The notes under the pieces are model-generated. The model did not search any database and was not told the DNA's origin. It worked only from the letters and a program-made list of their open reading frames with translations. A DNA stretch of 35,757 bases from Candidatus Aminicenantota bacterium (GTDB lineage Bacteria; Acidobacteriota; Aminicenantia; UBA2199), in assembly GCA_026393835.1 (NCBI GenBank), contig JAPKZK010000120.1, forward strand, positions 1 through 35,757, given 5' to 3'. This document shows, piece after piece, positions 1 to 7,762 of this stretch (its first letter is position 1; every line of letters starts with the position of its first letter). Position numbers and translations under genes: made by a program.

Positions 1-41
1 TTACCCCAGCGCCCGGAACTATAAAATAGAAATTTTAATTT

Positions 42-153
42 GGGTAGACACGGGGGCCGCCGGTAACGCCCCTACAAAATCGAAAACTCGTGACCATCCA
101 GGATTTCAATTAATTTATGTAGAAGCGTCGCGGCGCCCCCCCGTGGTCGCCCT
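42..153. repeat. Inverted pair of a dispersed GC-rich repeat
   Basis: Positions 42-75 (plus) and 119-153 (minus) are imperfect copies of the same unit, in opposite orientation. The shared shape is GGGYRRACACGGGGG, a GC-rich middle, then a GCCCCTAC-like end. A third, shorter copy lies at 7110-7135. The gap between the two copies holds no gene. The whole 1-187 stretch shows only this repeat pair and AT-rich sequence. Such units are typically non-coding intergenic repeats; the function is unknown. Confidence 0.55.
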
Positions 154-187
154 AAGATTATTCAAAATGAGAATTGCTGTATGTGCA

Positions 188-391
188 TTAGATATAACTT
201 TCTTCTCTCAACCTTTCAACCTCGGAACCATCAAACGACACTTTCCCACAAAGAGAAAAAAATTTGTTCAATTTTTTCTTCTTAATTTTCTTTTTCTCTC
301 TAACAACAATCTCTACAAGCTTGCCTTTGTATTTACCCAACTCCGGCATCGAAATAATACTGTCTTCTATTCTCAAGGTTTTCATTAACAT
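188..391 (-). CDS. Small antitoxin-like protein (67 aa)
   Basis: The short charged protein begins with a beta-rich segment (KTLRIEDSI...KGKLVEIVV), then a lysine-rich linker, and ends with FDGSEVERLREESYI. This overall shape, with a terminal LRExS-I tail, resembles antitoxins encoded before PIN-domain toxins; that is resemblance only, with no family assignment. The ATG at 391 is chosen because GGAG sits six bases upstream, and a near-consensus promoter ends just before it. No toxin follows on the minus strand: the 187 bases to the window edge hold only repeats. It is therefore an orphan, or its partner lies outside the window. The lysine run (KKKIKKKKLNK) is unusual and could mark a degraded or tail-modified copy. 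Confidence 0.55.
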   Translation of the reverse strand: MLMKTLRIEDSIISMPELGKYKGKLVEIVVREKKKIKKKKLNKFFSLCGKVSFDGSEVERLREESYI

Positions 392-410
392 CTTAAACTC
401 CACGATTAAT

Positions 411-440
411 ACTATACTCAAAATTTACCGGTTTTGTCAA
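411..440 (-). promoter_or_regulatory. Sigma-70 type promoter for the antitoxin-like gene
   Basis: On the minus strand TTGACA (440-435) is followed after 18 bases by TATAGT (416-411). Transcription would start near 404, about 13 bases before the ATG at 391, leaving room for the GGAG site. The same -35/-10 pair, with a 17-base spacer, precedes groES in this window, which suggests it is a housekeeping-type promoter here. Confidence 0.6.
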
Positions 441-469
441 CAAAGGGATTCGGCTATTACCTTCGGCGA

Positions 470-501
470 CCAGGGGACCCTTTTATAAAAGGGTCCCCTG
501 G
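470..501. terminator. Perfect 32-bp palindrome, probable terminator
   Basis: The sequence from 470 to 501 is exactly self-complementary (16-bp arms, CCAGGGGACCC then an AT-rich centre). It lies 20 bases beyond the stop codon of the minus-strand operon at 521-6964 and upstream of the divergently placed antitoxin promoter. In RNA it would form a very stable hairpin. No T-run follows on either strand, so termination is inferred from position. It could instead be a dispersed palindromic repeat or a protein binding site. Confidence 0.5.
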
Positions 502-520
502 ACCCTCCCAAAATTTTTGT

Positions 521-3500
521 TTAGTTTATAGTCAGCGCCGCGCTCCGCGTCGTGTTGCCCAACCCGTTGGTGGTGTTGGTGAATGTGAGCGTGTCATTGT
601 AAGTACCCGCCCCTAAACTATTGGCATTGGCGTTAACCGTAACCGCGATTACCACCGATCCTCCCCCCGCTAACGTACCACTGGCAGACGAAAACGTAAG
701 CCAATTGCTTGTTTTTGTAATCGTCCAATGAATCGAACCGGAACCGGTATTGGAAATCGTATAGTCGATCGAAGCGGGCGAAAACGGCCCACCCGCCGTA
801 CCACTGGAAGAAAAATTATCCGCCGGCGTCGCCCCCATACTGCTGTTGTTCACAGTAACCCCCACCAGGGCCTCATTGGTTTGATTGAGATTATCATACG
901 CAACCGCTTTAATGGTGTGGGCGCCATCCGTTACAGCCGCTGTATTCCACGAGTAATTGTAAGGGGCAACCGTTAACGTCGCAGTTATTATATTATCGAT
1001 GTAAATTTCCACTTTGCTGACCGCAATGTTATCCGCGGCCTGCACCTGGATGTTTATCGTACCATAGACGACCGCGCCCACTGTAGGCGACTGGATCGAT
1101 ACGGTAGGGAGACTATCCGCCACCTGCAATGTTACCCCACGGGTCGTGTTGCCGTTCCCGTTGGTAACATTGACGAAAGTGAGCACGTCATTATATGTAC
1201 CGGGAACCAGGGTGTTGGCATTTTCGTTTATCACAGCGGAAATAATGGCCGACTCGCCTGCCGCCAGCGCACCGCCGCCGGAAGAAAGGGTAAGCCAGTT
1301 CTTGGTGTTGGCTAATGTCCACTGGATGGGATGTGGCCCCTGGTTGGAAAGTGTATAGCTGATCAACAGGGGCGAAAAAGGTCCGCCAACATATCCACTG
1401 GAGAAAAAACCATCCGTAGGATCCACCACCAAACTGCTGTTGTTCACGGCGACGGTTACCTGGACCTCATTGGTTTGATTGATGGTATCGTAGGCTTTGG
1501 CAGTAACCGTGTGATTACCGTTGGACACACCGACGGTATTCCACTGGTATGTATAGGGGGAGTTAATGAGGCTGGTGGAAAATGCTCCATCGATGTAGAT
1601 TTCGACCTTGCTGACCCCGTGATCGTCGGAGGCGGTGGCCTGGATCGGAATCGTACCATAAACGACAGCCCCATTGGCCGGCGACTGGATGGAAACAGTC
1701 GGGGGAGTATCCGTGGGCGCGGTAACCTGCAATTCCACCACCCGCGTCGTGGTTCCCGCCCCATTGGTATTATTAACGAAGGAAACCGTATCGCTGTAAT
1801 TTCCCTGCTGTAATAAATTCACATTTTCATTCAGGGCGACAATCACTGTCGCAGTCGCATTGGTCGTCAGAGTGCCACTGGCGCCGGACAGGGTGATCCA
1901 ATTGGATAATTTTGTCGCCGTCCAATTAATACTCCCTCTACCGGTGTTTTGCAAGAGATAGGTTTTACTGGCAGGCAAGAAAGGACCGGCCTGTTTGCCT
2001 GTGGAAAAAAACTTATCCGCCGGTGTTACCGTCAGCGCGCCCTGGTTGCCTAAATCTTGTTCCACCGCGGTAATGGTTTTGTCCTGGATGCCCGTATTCC
2101 CTTCAGCATGTATTTTGATAACCGCCGTACCATTTTCCGCATCCTCATCCCATGCCGCGCCTAAAGTTACCACTTGGCGTTGTGTCCCATTGGTGGTCAA
2201 AAACACTAACGAACTACCGGATACGACTGTAATGTCTGTATCGCCGCTTTCCCAGCTTACAGTGACCGTCACATCAGAAGACGGATTTACGGAAAGCCAT
2301 ACCTCGAATGTATTCCTCCCACCTTCAGGAACCTGGACATTGTCGGTAGTTGTGACAAACGCTGGGGTATTTATTAATGTGGCTTCTACCTGGGCCACTT
2401 TCCCACGTTCGACAGTGACAGTTTTAATGAAGTCCTGGTACCCGGCTAATACTAATTTTACGGTATGTGAACCGGGTGTAATCCCTTTTAATTCAGTATT
2501 TGTTACTTTTCCGGTGTTAACATTGTCCAACCAGATGGCGGCTTTGTCAGGATTAGAAGTCACGTTAATACTCCCGGTTTTAGACGATTTCTTTTTAAAG
2601 AGGAGATAGGCCACTACGGCTACGCCCACTGCCCCCAACAAAACCGGGATAATGGGGAATTTCTTTTTTAATTTTTTCCCCTCTTTGGATATCGGCGTAT
2701 TTCCCTCTGCGGCGGCCTTTTCTTTTTCCAGCATCTCCCGGCAGGCGGTTAATTTCCCCTGTATCTCCTTGTCCCCGGGAATATAAATCAACAACCCCTC
2801 GAAAAAAGGAATGGCCTCTTTGTAATTCTTTTCATTAAAATGCTTATTGCCGGCTTCCACCATGGGCTGAATTTCCTGGGTTTCTACCAGGATTACGGCC
2901 GCCTTCACATCTTCATCGTCCGGGCTCGATTTGCTTAATTCCTTCAAGATGGCATAAGCCGCGGAATATTGAGTCTCCCGGTAAAGCTGCAACCCCTGCC
3001 GCCTTTTGGCCTGCGCTTCCGCGCAATTTTTTATTTGCCGGTCAAAAGTCTTGGTGGGAAGCTTCTGGCTAACCAACCGGTAAAGGTATCCGGCGAAATC
3101 ATATTTCCCCTGTTCAAAAGCGTTTTCCGCTTGCTGGAGATATTTGTCCACCGGTATTTTATCGATAAATTCCTGCCGGGCCTCTTCGGACATCTTCTTG
3201 AAATAAGCATCCTTTTCATCGCCGCTGAGAAACCAATCCGTTTCAAACGCCCTCAACAGCATATATTTCACTTTCACCGGGTCCACGGCATAGTAATTCT
3301 TGGCCAGGAAATAATACGCTTCGGCCCGCTTTTCTCTGGGCGTATGGGGGTCTGCGATATACCCTTCCAAAAGCTTGATGGAGTTTTCATAATCGCCGAC
3401 TTCATAGCTCTCTTTGCCTGCTTTAAGTTTATCCACCTGGGTATCCCCGGTGGGCGCCGCCTGGTCCTGCGGCAACACCGTAAACCAGGTAAATAATATC

Positions 3501-3544
3501 AATATAAAAATTGCGGGTGGTTTCATCCCGATTTTTTTAATCAT
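521..3544 (-). CDS. TPR-TM-PEGA-BACON/Ig multidomain surface protein
   Basis: The protein has 1007 residues from the chosen start. A hydrophobic N-terminus (about 9-26) looks like a signal peptide or anchor. Residues about 35-280 are helical with TPR-like repeats. A transmembrane segment (FPIIPVLLGAVGVAVVAYLLF) lies near 296-316, followed by a PEGA domain (about 324-390; typical ITPGSHTVKLVLAGYQ). A Calx-beta-like stretch is at about 395-495. Then come three BACON-like repeats (SNWLT, GTYNDTLTFTN) alternating with two Ig-like repeats (PPTVSIQSPANGAVVYG; KVEIYID). The ATG at 3544 is preferred over the in-frame ATG at 3556 because GAGG lies just upstream; it starts one base after the kinase stop. 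It probably acts as the surface or envelope-binding partner of the kinases upstream in the operon. The BACON/Ig calls are by motif likeness. Confidence 0.85.
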   Translation of the reverse strand: MIKKIGMKPPAIFILILFTWFTVLPQDQAAPTGDTQVDKLKAGKESYEVGDYENSIKLLEGYIADPHTPREKRAEAYYFLAKNYYAVDPVKVKYMLLRAFETDWFLSGDEKDAYFKKMSEEARQEFIDKIPVDKYLQQAENAFEQGKYDFAGYLYRLVSQKLPTKTFDRQIKNCAEAQAKRRQGLQLYRETQYSAAYAILKELSKSSPDDEDVKAAVILVETQEIQPMVEAGNKHFNEKNYKEAIPFFEGLLIYIPGDKEIQGKLTACREMLEKEKAAAEGNTPISKEGKKLKKKFPIIPVLLGAVGVAVVAYLLFKKKSSKTGSINVTSNPDKAAIWLDNVNTGKVTNTELKGITPGSHTVKLVLAGYQDFIKTVTVERGKVAQVEATLINTPAFVTTTDNVQVPEGGRNTFEVWLSVNPSSDVTVTVSWESGDTDITVVSGSSLVFLTTNGTQRQVVTLGAAWDEDAENGTAVIKIHAEGNTGIQDKTITAVEQDLGNQGALTVTPADKFFSTGKQAGPFLPASKTYLLQNTGRGSINWTATKLSNWITLSGASGTLTTNATATVIVALNENVNLLQQGNYSDTVSFVNNTNGAGTTTRVVELQVTAPTDTPPTVSIQSPANGAVVYGTIPIQATASDDHGVSKVEIYIDGAFSTSLINSPYTYQWNTVGVSNGNHTVTAKAYDTINQTNEVQVTVAVNNSSLVVDPTDGFFSSGYVGGPFSPLLISYTLSNQGPHPIQWTLANTKNWLTLSSGGGALAAGESAIISAVINENANTLVPGTYNDVLTFVNVTNGNGNTTRGVTLQVADSLPTVSIQSPTVGAVVYGTINIQVQAADNIAVSKVEIYIDNIITATLTVAPYNYSWNTAAVTDGAHTIKAVAYDNLNQTNEALVGVTVNNSSMGATPADNFSSSGTAGGPFSPASIDYTISNTGSGSIHWTITKTSNWLTFSSASGTLAGGGSVVIAVTVNANANSLGAGTYNDTLTFTNTTNGLGNTTRSAALTIN

Positions 3545-3545
3545 G

Positions 3546-5267
3546 TTATCCCTCATTGAGTAAAATTATTTTACTTTGAAAGGTGCCTACTTTAAAGGTA
3601 ACCGGCCAATCTTTCACTTTGACGGGGGCGTTGTTTTTATCCCTGGGGGACGCCAGGGAAACCGTGTTTAATTTTCTTACGATCATCTGTTTGATTGCCG
3701 CCGCCTGGTTTTGATCGGTTATTTTTAAAGCAGTATCATCAATGGTTTGCACAGAGATAGTCCCTTTTGCCGACACCTGGAGCTTGAGTCGAAGAATGCC
3801 CAGGACCCGGATGCCTTCCGGCAGGCCCGGGACTTCGACGCGCCGTATTTTGTTGTAATAACCGGTTACGATTTCCCCGGCCACATCGGTCATGGGCACG
3901 GATTTTAACTGCAATTGGTCAAGGCCGGCCTGGATTTGTGAAATCAACGCCTGGGTTTCCGTGTCCGCGTCGGATAAGCTTTTGTACTTTTCCAGGAATA
4001 AGCGTGATTTTTCTATTTTTTCCCCCTGCGTCGCCGGGCCCTCAAGGAAAGCCGTCAACTCCCGGGAATCGTTTTTTATATCCTGGTTCTGAACCCGCGC
4101 CGTGAACTCCCGGGACCGTTTTACCAGCCGGGGGGTAGCGGCTGTGTTTTTGGCCTTATCCAGGAAAGAAATCGCCGTGGGAAAATCCCCGCGACCGGCG
4201 GCGGCTTCGGCCTCTTTTATATAATTCTCATATTCCTGCCTGGCTTCGCTCATGGGAAGAACAGCCGCAGTTTTCAAATCCATGTCGTAGCGGAAAGTGC
4301 GGTTCATTTTCAAGGAATAATAAAGAAATACCACCGCCAGGATTAAAACCGCCGCCGCGACGGCGCGGGGCCATTCCAGTAGTTCCGACAGCGACGGCCG
4401 CTGCTCTTTCTCTTCGGCGTCGCCGAGAACTTTTTCCAATGCTTCCAGGTCCCTTAAAACCTCCACCATGTGTTGGTATCTTTTTTTCCTGTCTTTCTCC
4501 AGGCATTTCAGGACGATCAAGGAAGTTTTCCTGGAGACGTGCTTCAGGGGAAAAGGTTTTTCCTTCAGGTCGATAATCTGTTCCCGGTTCCTGAAAGGAA
4601 TATCGCCCGACAGCAGTTGGTACATGGTAACGCCCATGGCCCAGATATCCACCTGTTGATCTTCCCTGCCGAAATTATTGCTCAATTGTTCAGGGGCCAT
4701 ATAGGGCCAGGTGCCGGTGTTATTCACGCCGGTGAGCTCGGTCATGGAGCGGCCCATACGGTGAGAGATGCCGAAATCAAGGACTTTCACTTCCCCGTTT
4801 TTCGCTTCCATGATATTGCGGGGTTTTAAATCCCTATGAATGATCATCCTGGCATGGGCCTCCACAACACCATCCGCGGTTTTTTTCATGATCCGGATCA
4901 CGTCCGCTTCTTTTAAGCGCCTTTCTTTGGTCCAGGCCATTTTCTTTTCCAGGCTTTCCCCTTCGATGAACTCCATGACGATAAAGTATTGGCCGTCCTG
5001 CGCTTCAAGGCTTAACACTTTTACCACATTGGGGTGAATGATGCCCGAAGCCAGGGAAATTTCCCGTTTAAGGTCTTCGAAAGCCAACGGCGAAGTGGCC
5101 AGTTCCGGGGGCACCATTTTAATCGCTTTAGGCCGATCTTCCAGCGTATCCCAAACTTTGAACACCACCCCCATGCCGCCGCGGCCGATGATTTCCTGCA
5201 CATGAAATTTTCCCAGTGTGCGGCCCACCAGGGCTTCGGGAATATACGTCGGTCTCCCGGTTATCAT
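3546..5267 (-). CDS. Membrane Ser/Thr protein kinase (PknB-like)
   Basis: A complete Hanks-type kinase domain covers about residues 15-275. Visible residues are the glycine loop GRGGMG (28-33), the AIK lysine (K50), HRDLKPRN (144-151), DFG (164-166) and APE (191-193), so it should be catalytically active. A single membrane span at about 301-317 puts the last 255 residues outside. These contain a helical repeat region, then a beta-rich end (GILRLKLQVSAKGTISV ... FKVGTFQSKIILL) that looks somewhat like a TonB C-terminal fold. The start ATG overlaps the stop of the upstream FHA gene by ATGA, and the gene ends one base before the next start. The three genes are therefore translationally coupled, and the neighbouring FHA protein is a plausible phosphothreonine reader or substrate. 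Confidence 0.93.
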   Translation of the reverse strand: MITGRPTYIPEALVGRTLGKFHVQEIIGRGGMGVVFKVWDTLEDRPKAIKMVPPELATSPLAFEDLKREISLASGIIHPNVVKVLSLEAQDGQYFIVMEFIEGESLEKKMAWTKERRLKEADVIRIMKKTADGVVEAHARMIIHRDLKPRNIMEAKNGEVKVLDFGISHRMGRSMTELTGVNNTGTWPYMAPEQLSNNFGREDQQVDIWAMGVTMYQLLSGDIPFRNREQIIDLKEKPFPLKHVSRKTSLIVLKCLEKDRKKRYQHMVEVLRDLEALEKVLGDAEEKEQRPSLSELLEWPRAVAAAVLILAVVFLYYSLKMNRTFRYDMDLKTAAVLPMSEARQEYENYIKEAEAAAGRGDFPTAISFLDKAKNTAATPRLVKRSREFTARVQNQDIKNDSRELTAFLEGPATQGEKIEKSRLFLEKYKSLSDADTETQALISQIQAGLDQLQLKSVPMTDVAGEIVTGYYNKIRRVEVPGLPEGIRVLGILRLKLQVSAKGTISVQTIDDTALKITDQNQAAAIKQMIVRKLNTVSLASPRDKNNAPVKVKDWPVTFKVGTFQSKIILLNEG

Positions 5268-6964
5268 AGGATGACCTCCCCGTTAACAGGCATTTTTATC
5301 GAGCGCCCTTTCACTTCTATATTTCCATTTTCAGTAGCGATTAACGCGGCGTCTTCGCCGGCGCCGAAGGGCGCCAGGGATACCGAGGACTTTAACAAAA
5401 TAATCACCGCTTGTTTATCCGGGAGTTCCTTGACCTGGTTTTTATCCAGCCAGAGCAGGTTGCCTTTTTTATTCTCGTGGGTCACATTCTTCAGTACATA
5501 GAAACCTTCCGTTTTCATGAATTTGAAAGAGATGAGGCTTCCCAACTGGATAATGTCGCCGTCGGACAATGTCCCGGGTTTTCCCGGGTCCAGTGGTTCA
5601 TTATTTAAGAAAACGCCGTGTTTGCTGTTGAGGTCGCGGATTTCGATTTTCTCCGTGTCCGGCTTGTAAGTTAATTGCAGGTGTTTCCGGGAGATATCCA
5701 CGAAACGTAAATTGATATCGTTAACGCTGCCGTCTTCCGGGTTTTGTTTACGTTTGATGCTGCCGATTTCGATTGCGGGTTTCTTGTTTAAGTTAACCAC
5801 GGCGATGGGGGAGTGGCTGATTTTAAACACGGGGGTTTCGATATTTTTATCGGTGCGTTTCACTTCTTCTTCGCTTTTCCCCAGGCTGTCGTCGAGGCGG
5901 CGGATGACCGAATCGGCGGTGGGCCTGGCCGTGGGGTTGACGTTCATCATATCCAGGAGGAGGAAATAAATCTTCCGTATTTCAGCCGGTAAGCCCGTGT
6001 TTTCCAGCTCTTTGTTCAAAAAGCTCTTGTAGAAGTTAAACAGTTTGAAATTATTTTTAAAAGCATCCAGGATTTTTTTAAAGGGCAGGCGGTGGAGGTA
6101 TGGTTCAAACAAGGTTGAGAATTCTTTTTCTTCTTCCGGTGTTAAGGCGGCCTCGCCTTCCATGGAAAAGCCGCCGCCGGATTCTTCGCCGGGTTCGACG
6201 CAGGTGAAGAGCCTGGTAAATGCCACGCCGGCGGAAAAGATATCGATGCGTTCAGTGACGTTTTCCTTATCGTAGAACATTTCCGGTGCGATGTGTCCCG
6301 GGGTGCCGCAGTAGTAGATTTTCGAGCGGATAAAGTCATCTATTTTCAGGTAGTATTCAAAATCGCCGATTTTCAAGCGATTTTCCACCAGGAAGAGGTT
6401 GCCCAGTTTAATATCGAAGTGGGCGCGGCCGCGGGCGTGGATGATGCGTAGGCCTTTGAGGAATTCCCGGAACCATTTAATTTTACTTTCCGTACTGGCC
6501 GTCAGTTTCATATTCAGGGTAGCTTCGGCTTTTTCCCAGAAGCTTGTATAGACCGGTTGGTCGAAAAAGAGTTTGTTTTTTTTCAGGACGCTGCCCACGC
6601 AGAGGTAATCCACGGGGATGGAGGGGTAGAGGATATTGAGGAAATATTCATCGTAGCTATTTTCCATTTCCACGCGGACCGAATCGAATTTATCTTTGAA
6701 GTCGGCTTTTTCGTAGCTCATGCGGAGGGAGACAAGTTTTTTGTCGATCAGGGCCAGGAATACAAAGCAGGACCTTCCCGTGCCCAGGATGCCCACCAGC
6801 TCGAAAATTTCGTCCTGGCCGTAGGGGTTTTCGCGGACCAGGTATATCTTATAATCGATGTCTTTTTTTTGGAATTTTTTATAGAGATCGCCGACGGAGA
6901 TAGTTTCCCTTTCGAATTCCCGTTTGATCGAAGCTATTTCTTCACGTTGTTCCATTTGAGTCAT
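5264..6964 (-). CDS. Pseudokinase-like protein with FHA domain
   Basis: Residues about 50-360 follow the protein-kinase layout but lack key residues. The glycine loop is GTGRSCF (61-67). The ATP-binding lysine position reads VSLRM, with Arg81. The catalytic loop is HFDIKLGN (182-189), keeping Asp, Lys and Asn. DFG is replaced by DFE (201-203). APE (226-228) is kept. An FHA domain follows at about 396-480, with the SRKH (425-428) and NSKHGVFLNN (446-455) signatures that bind phosphothreonine. A further 80-residue C-terminal part is not recognised. The start at 6964 has AGGA six bases upstream. As first gene of the operon it is probably a scaffold or regulator of the active kinase. The pseudokinase status is inferred from the Lys-to-Arg and DFG-to-DFE changes. 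Confidence 0.87.
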   Translation of the reverse strand: MTQMEQREEIASIKREFERETISVGDLYKKFQKKDIDYKIYLVRENPYGQDEIFELVGILGTGRSCFVFLALIDKKLVSLRMSYEKADFKDKFDSVRVEMENSYDEYFLNILYPSIPVDYLCVGSVLKKNKLFFDQPVYTSFWEKAEATLNMKLTASTESKIKWFREFLKGLRIIHARGRAHFDIKLGNLFLVENRLKIGDFEYYLKIDDFIRSKIYYCGTPGHIAPEMFYDKENVTERIDIFSAGVAFTRLFTCVEPGEESGGGFSMEGEAALTPEEEKEFSTLFEPYLHRLPFKKILDAFKNNFKLFNFYKSFLNKELENTGLPAEIRKIYFLLLDMMNVNPTARPTADSVIRRLDDSLGKSEEEVKRTDKNIETPVFKISHSPIAVVNLNKKPAIEIGSIKRKQNPEDGSVNDINLRFVDISRKHLQLTYKPDTEKIEIRDLNSKHGVFLNNEPLDPGKPGTLSDGDIIQLGSLISFKFMKTEGFYVLKNVTHENKKGNLLWLDKNQVKELPDKQAVIILLKSSVSLAPFGAGEDAALIATENGNIEVKGRSIKMPVNGEVIL

Positions 6965-7109
6965 CGTAATCCTACATTAATTTTAGGACTCTATTTTACC
7001 ATTTTCCAAAAAAAGAAGAAAGACTTTTGCCGGATATGAAAAAAAACCAGGCCCCCGAAACACGCGAAACACACGAAAGAAAAGGGCCAGGGGTCCGGGC
7101 CAAATAAAC

Positions 7110-7135
7110 GGGCGAACATGGGAGTTCGCCCCTAC
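7110..7135 (+). repeat. Dispersed hairpin repeat, third copy
   Basis: A perfect 8-bp stem, GGGCGAAC (7110-7117) with GTTCGCCC (7124-7131), encloses a 6-base loop and is followed by CTAC. It matches the unit seen twice at 42-153. The surrounding gap 6965-7237 has no gene. It also holds a short stretch of the type seen in other gaps here (GAAACACGCGAAACACACG, about 7059) and a run of CCTGAATC repeats at 7183-7211. Confidence 0.5.
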
Positions 7136-7237
7136 GAAACTCATCTTTTTCCACTCTTCCGATCTTCCTCTTTCCCCTGCCCCCTGAATCCTGAATCCTG
7201 ACCCCTGAATCTCTCTTCTTTTTTCCCCCCGGACAGG

Positions 7238-7498
7238 TTATCTTTGACCCGGGAATTCATTGATCCTGTTTTCCCAGTATTTTTCCTCGAGCTTCGCGAA
7301 AACTTCTTCTGCCGGTATGCCTTTTACCTTACCTTGCCGAATATCCCCGACCCGTTTTTTCAACTCTATATCCCAGGCTGGATACAGGTCATGTCGATCC
7401 TCATCGATACTGGCAATGATGACGTGAGCGAGTTCCGCACGTTCTTGCACCGAAAGCTCCAACGCTGAGTCAGCTATTTGTTTAAATGTAGTTGTCAT
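7238..7498 (-). CDS. Addiction-module antitoxin component (orphan)
   Basis: The 86-residue protein starts MTTTFKQIADSALELSVQERAELAHVIIASID, then has a short acidic middle and an alpha-helical C-terminus (IPAEEVFAKLEEKYWEN). This matches the layout of the putative addiction-module component family (Pfam PF09720), antitoxins paired with RelE/ParE-type toxins. The ATG at 7498 is chosen over an upstream in-frame ATG because the family N-terminus begins there; no strong ribosome site is visible. A toxin would normally follow directly, but the minus-strand sequence downstream is repeat-rich and non-coding, so the partner is missing. It may be an orphan antitoxin that survived loss of the toxin. Confidence 0.75.
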   Translation of the reverse strand: MTTTFKQIADSALELSVQERAELAHVIIASIDEDRHDLYPAWDIELKKRVGDIRQGKVKGIPAEEVFAKLEEKYWENRINEFPGQR

Positions 7499-7542
7499 GC
7501 TTGAATATGTAACACAAAAAGAGGAATATTTCAACCCATTTC

Positions 7543-7609
7543 TTTTCTGCTCTTATTTTTTCTGCTCTTAATTAACGGTTTTTTCTTCATCATTCATCAT
7601 TCATCATTC
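7543..7609. repeat. Short tandem repeats in the intergenic gap
   Basis: A 13-base word, TTTTCTGCTCTTA, occurs at 7543-7555 and 7558-7570. A 7-bp unit TTCATCA is repeated about 3.3 times at 7586-7609. The gap 7499-7762 is otherwise pyrimidine-rich up to about 7680, then AT-rich with TTTGT/AATTTGT words. No convincing promoter with both boxes was found before the gene at 7763. Confidence 0.5.
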
Positions 7610-7762
7610 TATCTTTTCCTCCGCTCTTCCTAGTTTTTTCTCACCTTCTCACCCTCTTACCTTCTTTTTTTCCCCCGTCTATGGTATGATTGAACATTGT
7701 ACTTTGGAATTTGTTCGTAATTTGTGGTTTGTAAATTGTAATTTTTGAAAAGAGGAGACCGT

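Noticed and set aside
1331..2609. Open frames of 160-204 codons on the plus strand
   Set aside because: They are antisense to the PEGA/BACON repeat gene; they arise from its biased, repeated sequence and have no recognisable domains or ribosome sites.
7601..7690. Promoter before the LRR-Roc-COR gene
   Set aside because: TATGAT at about 7683 has no matching -35, and the later AT-rich words do not give a pair with good spacing.
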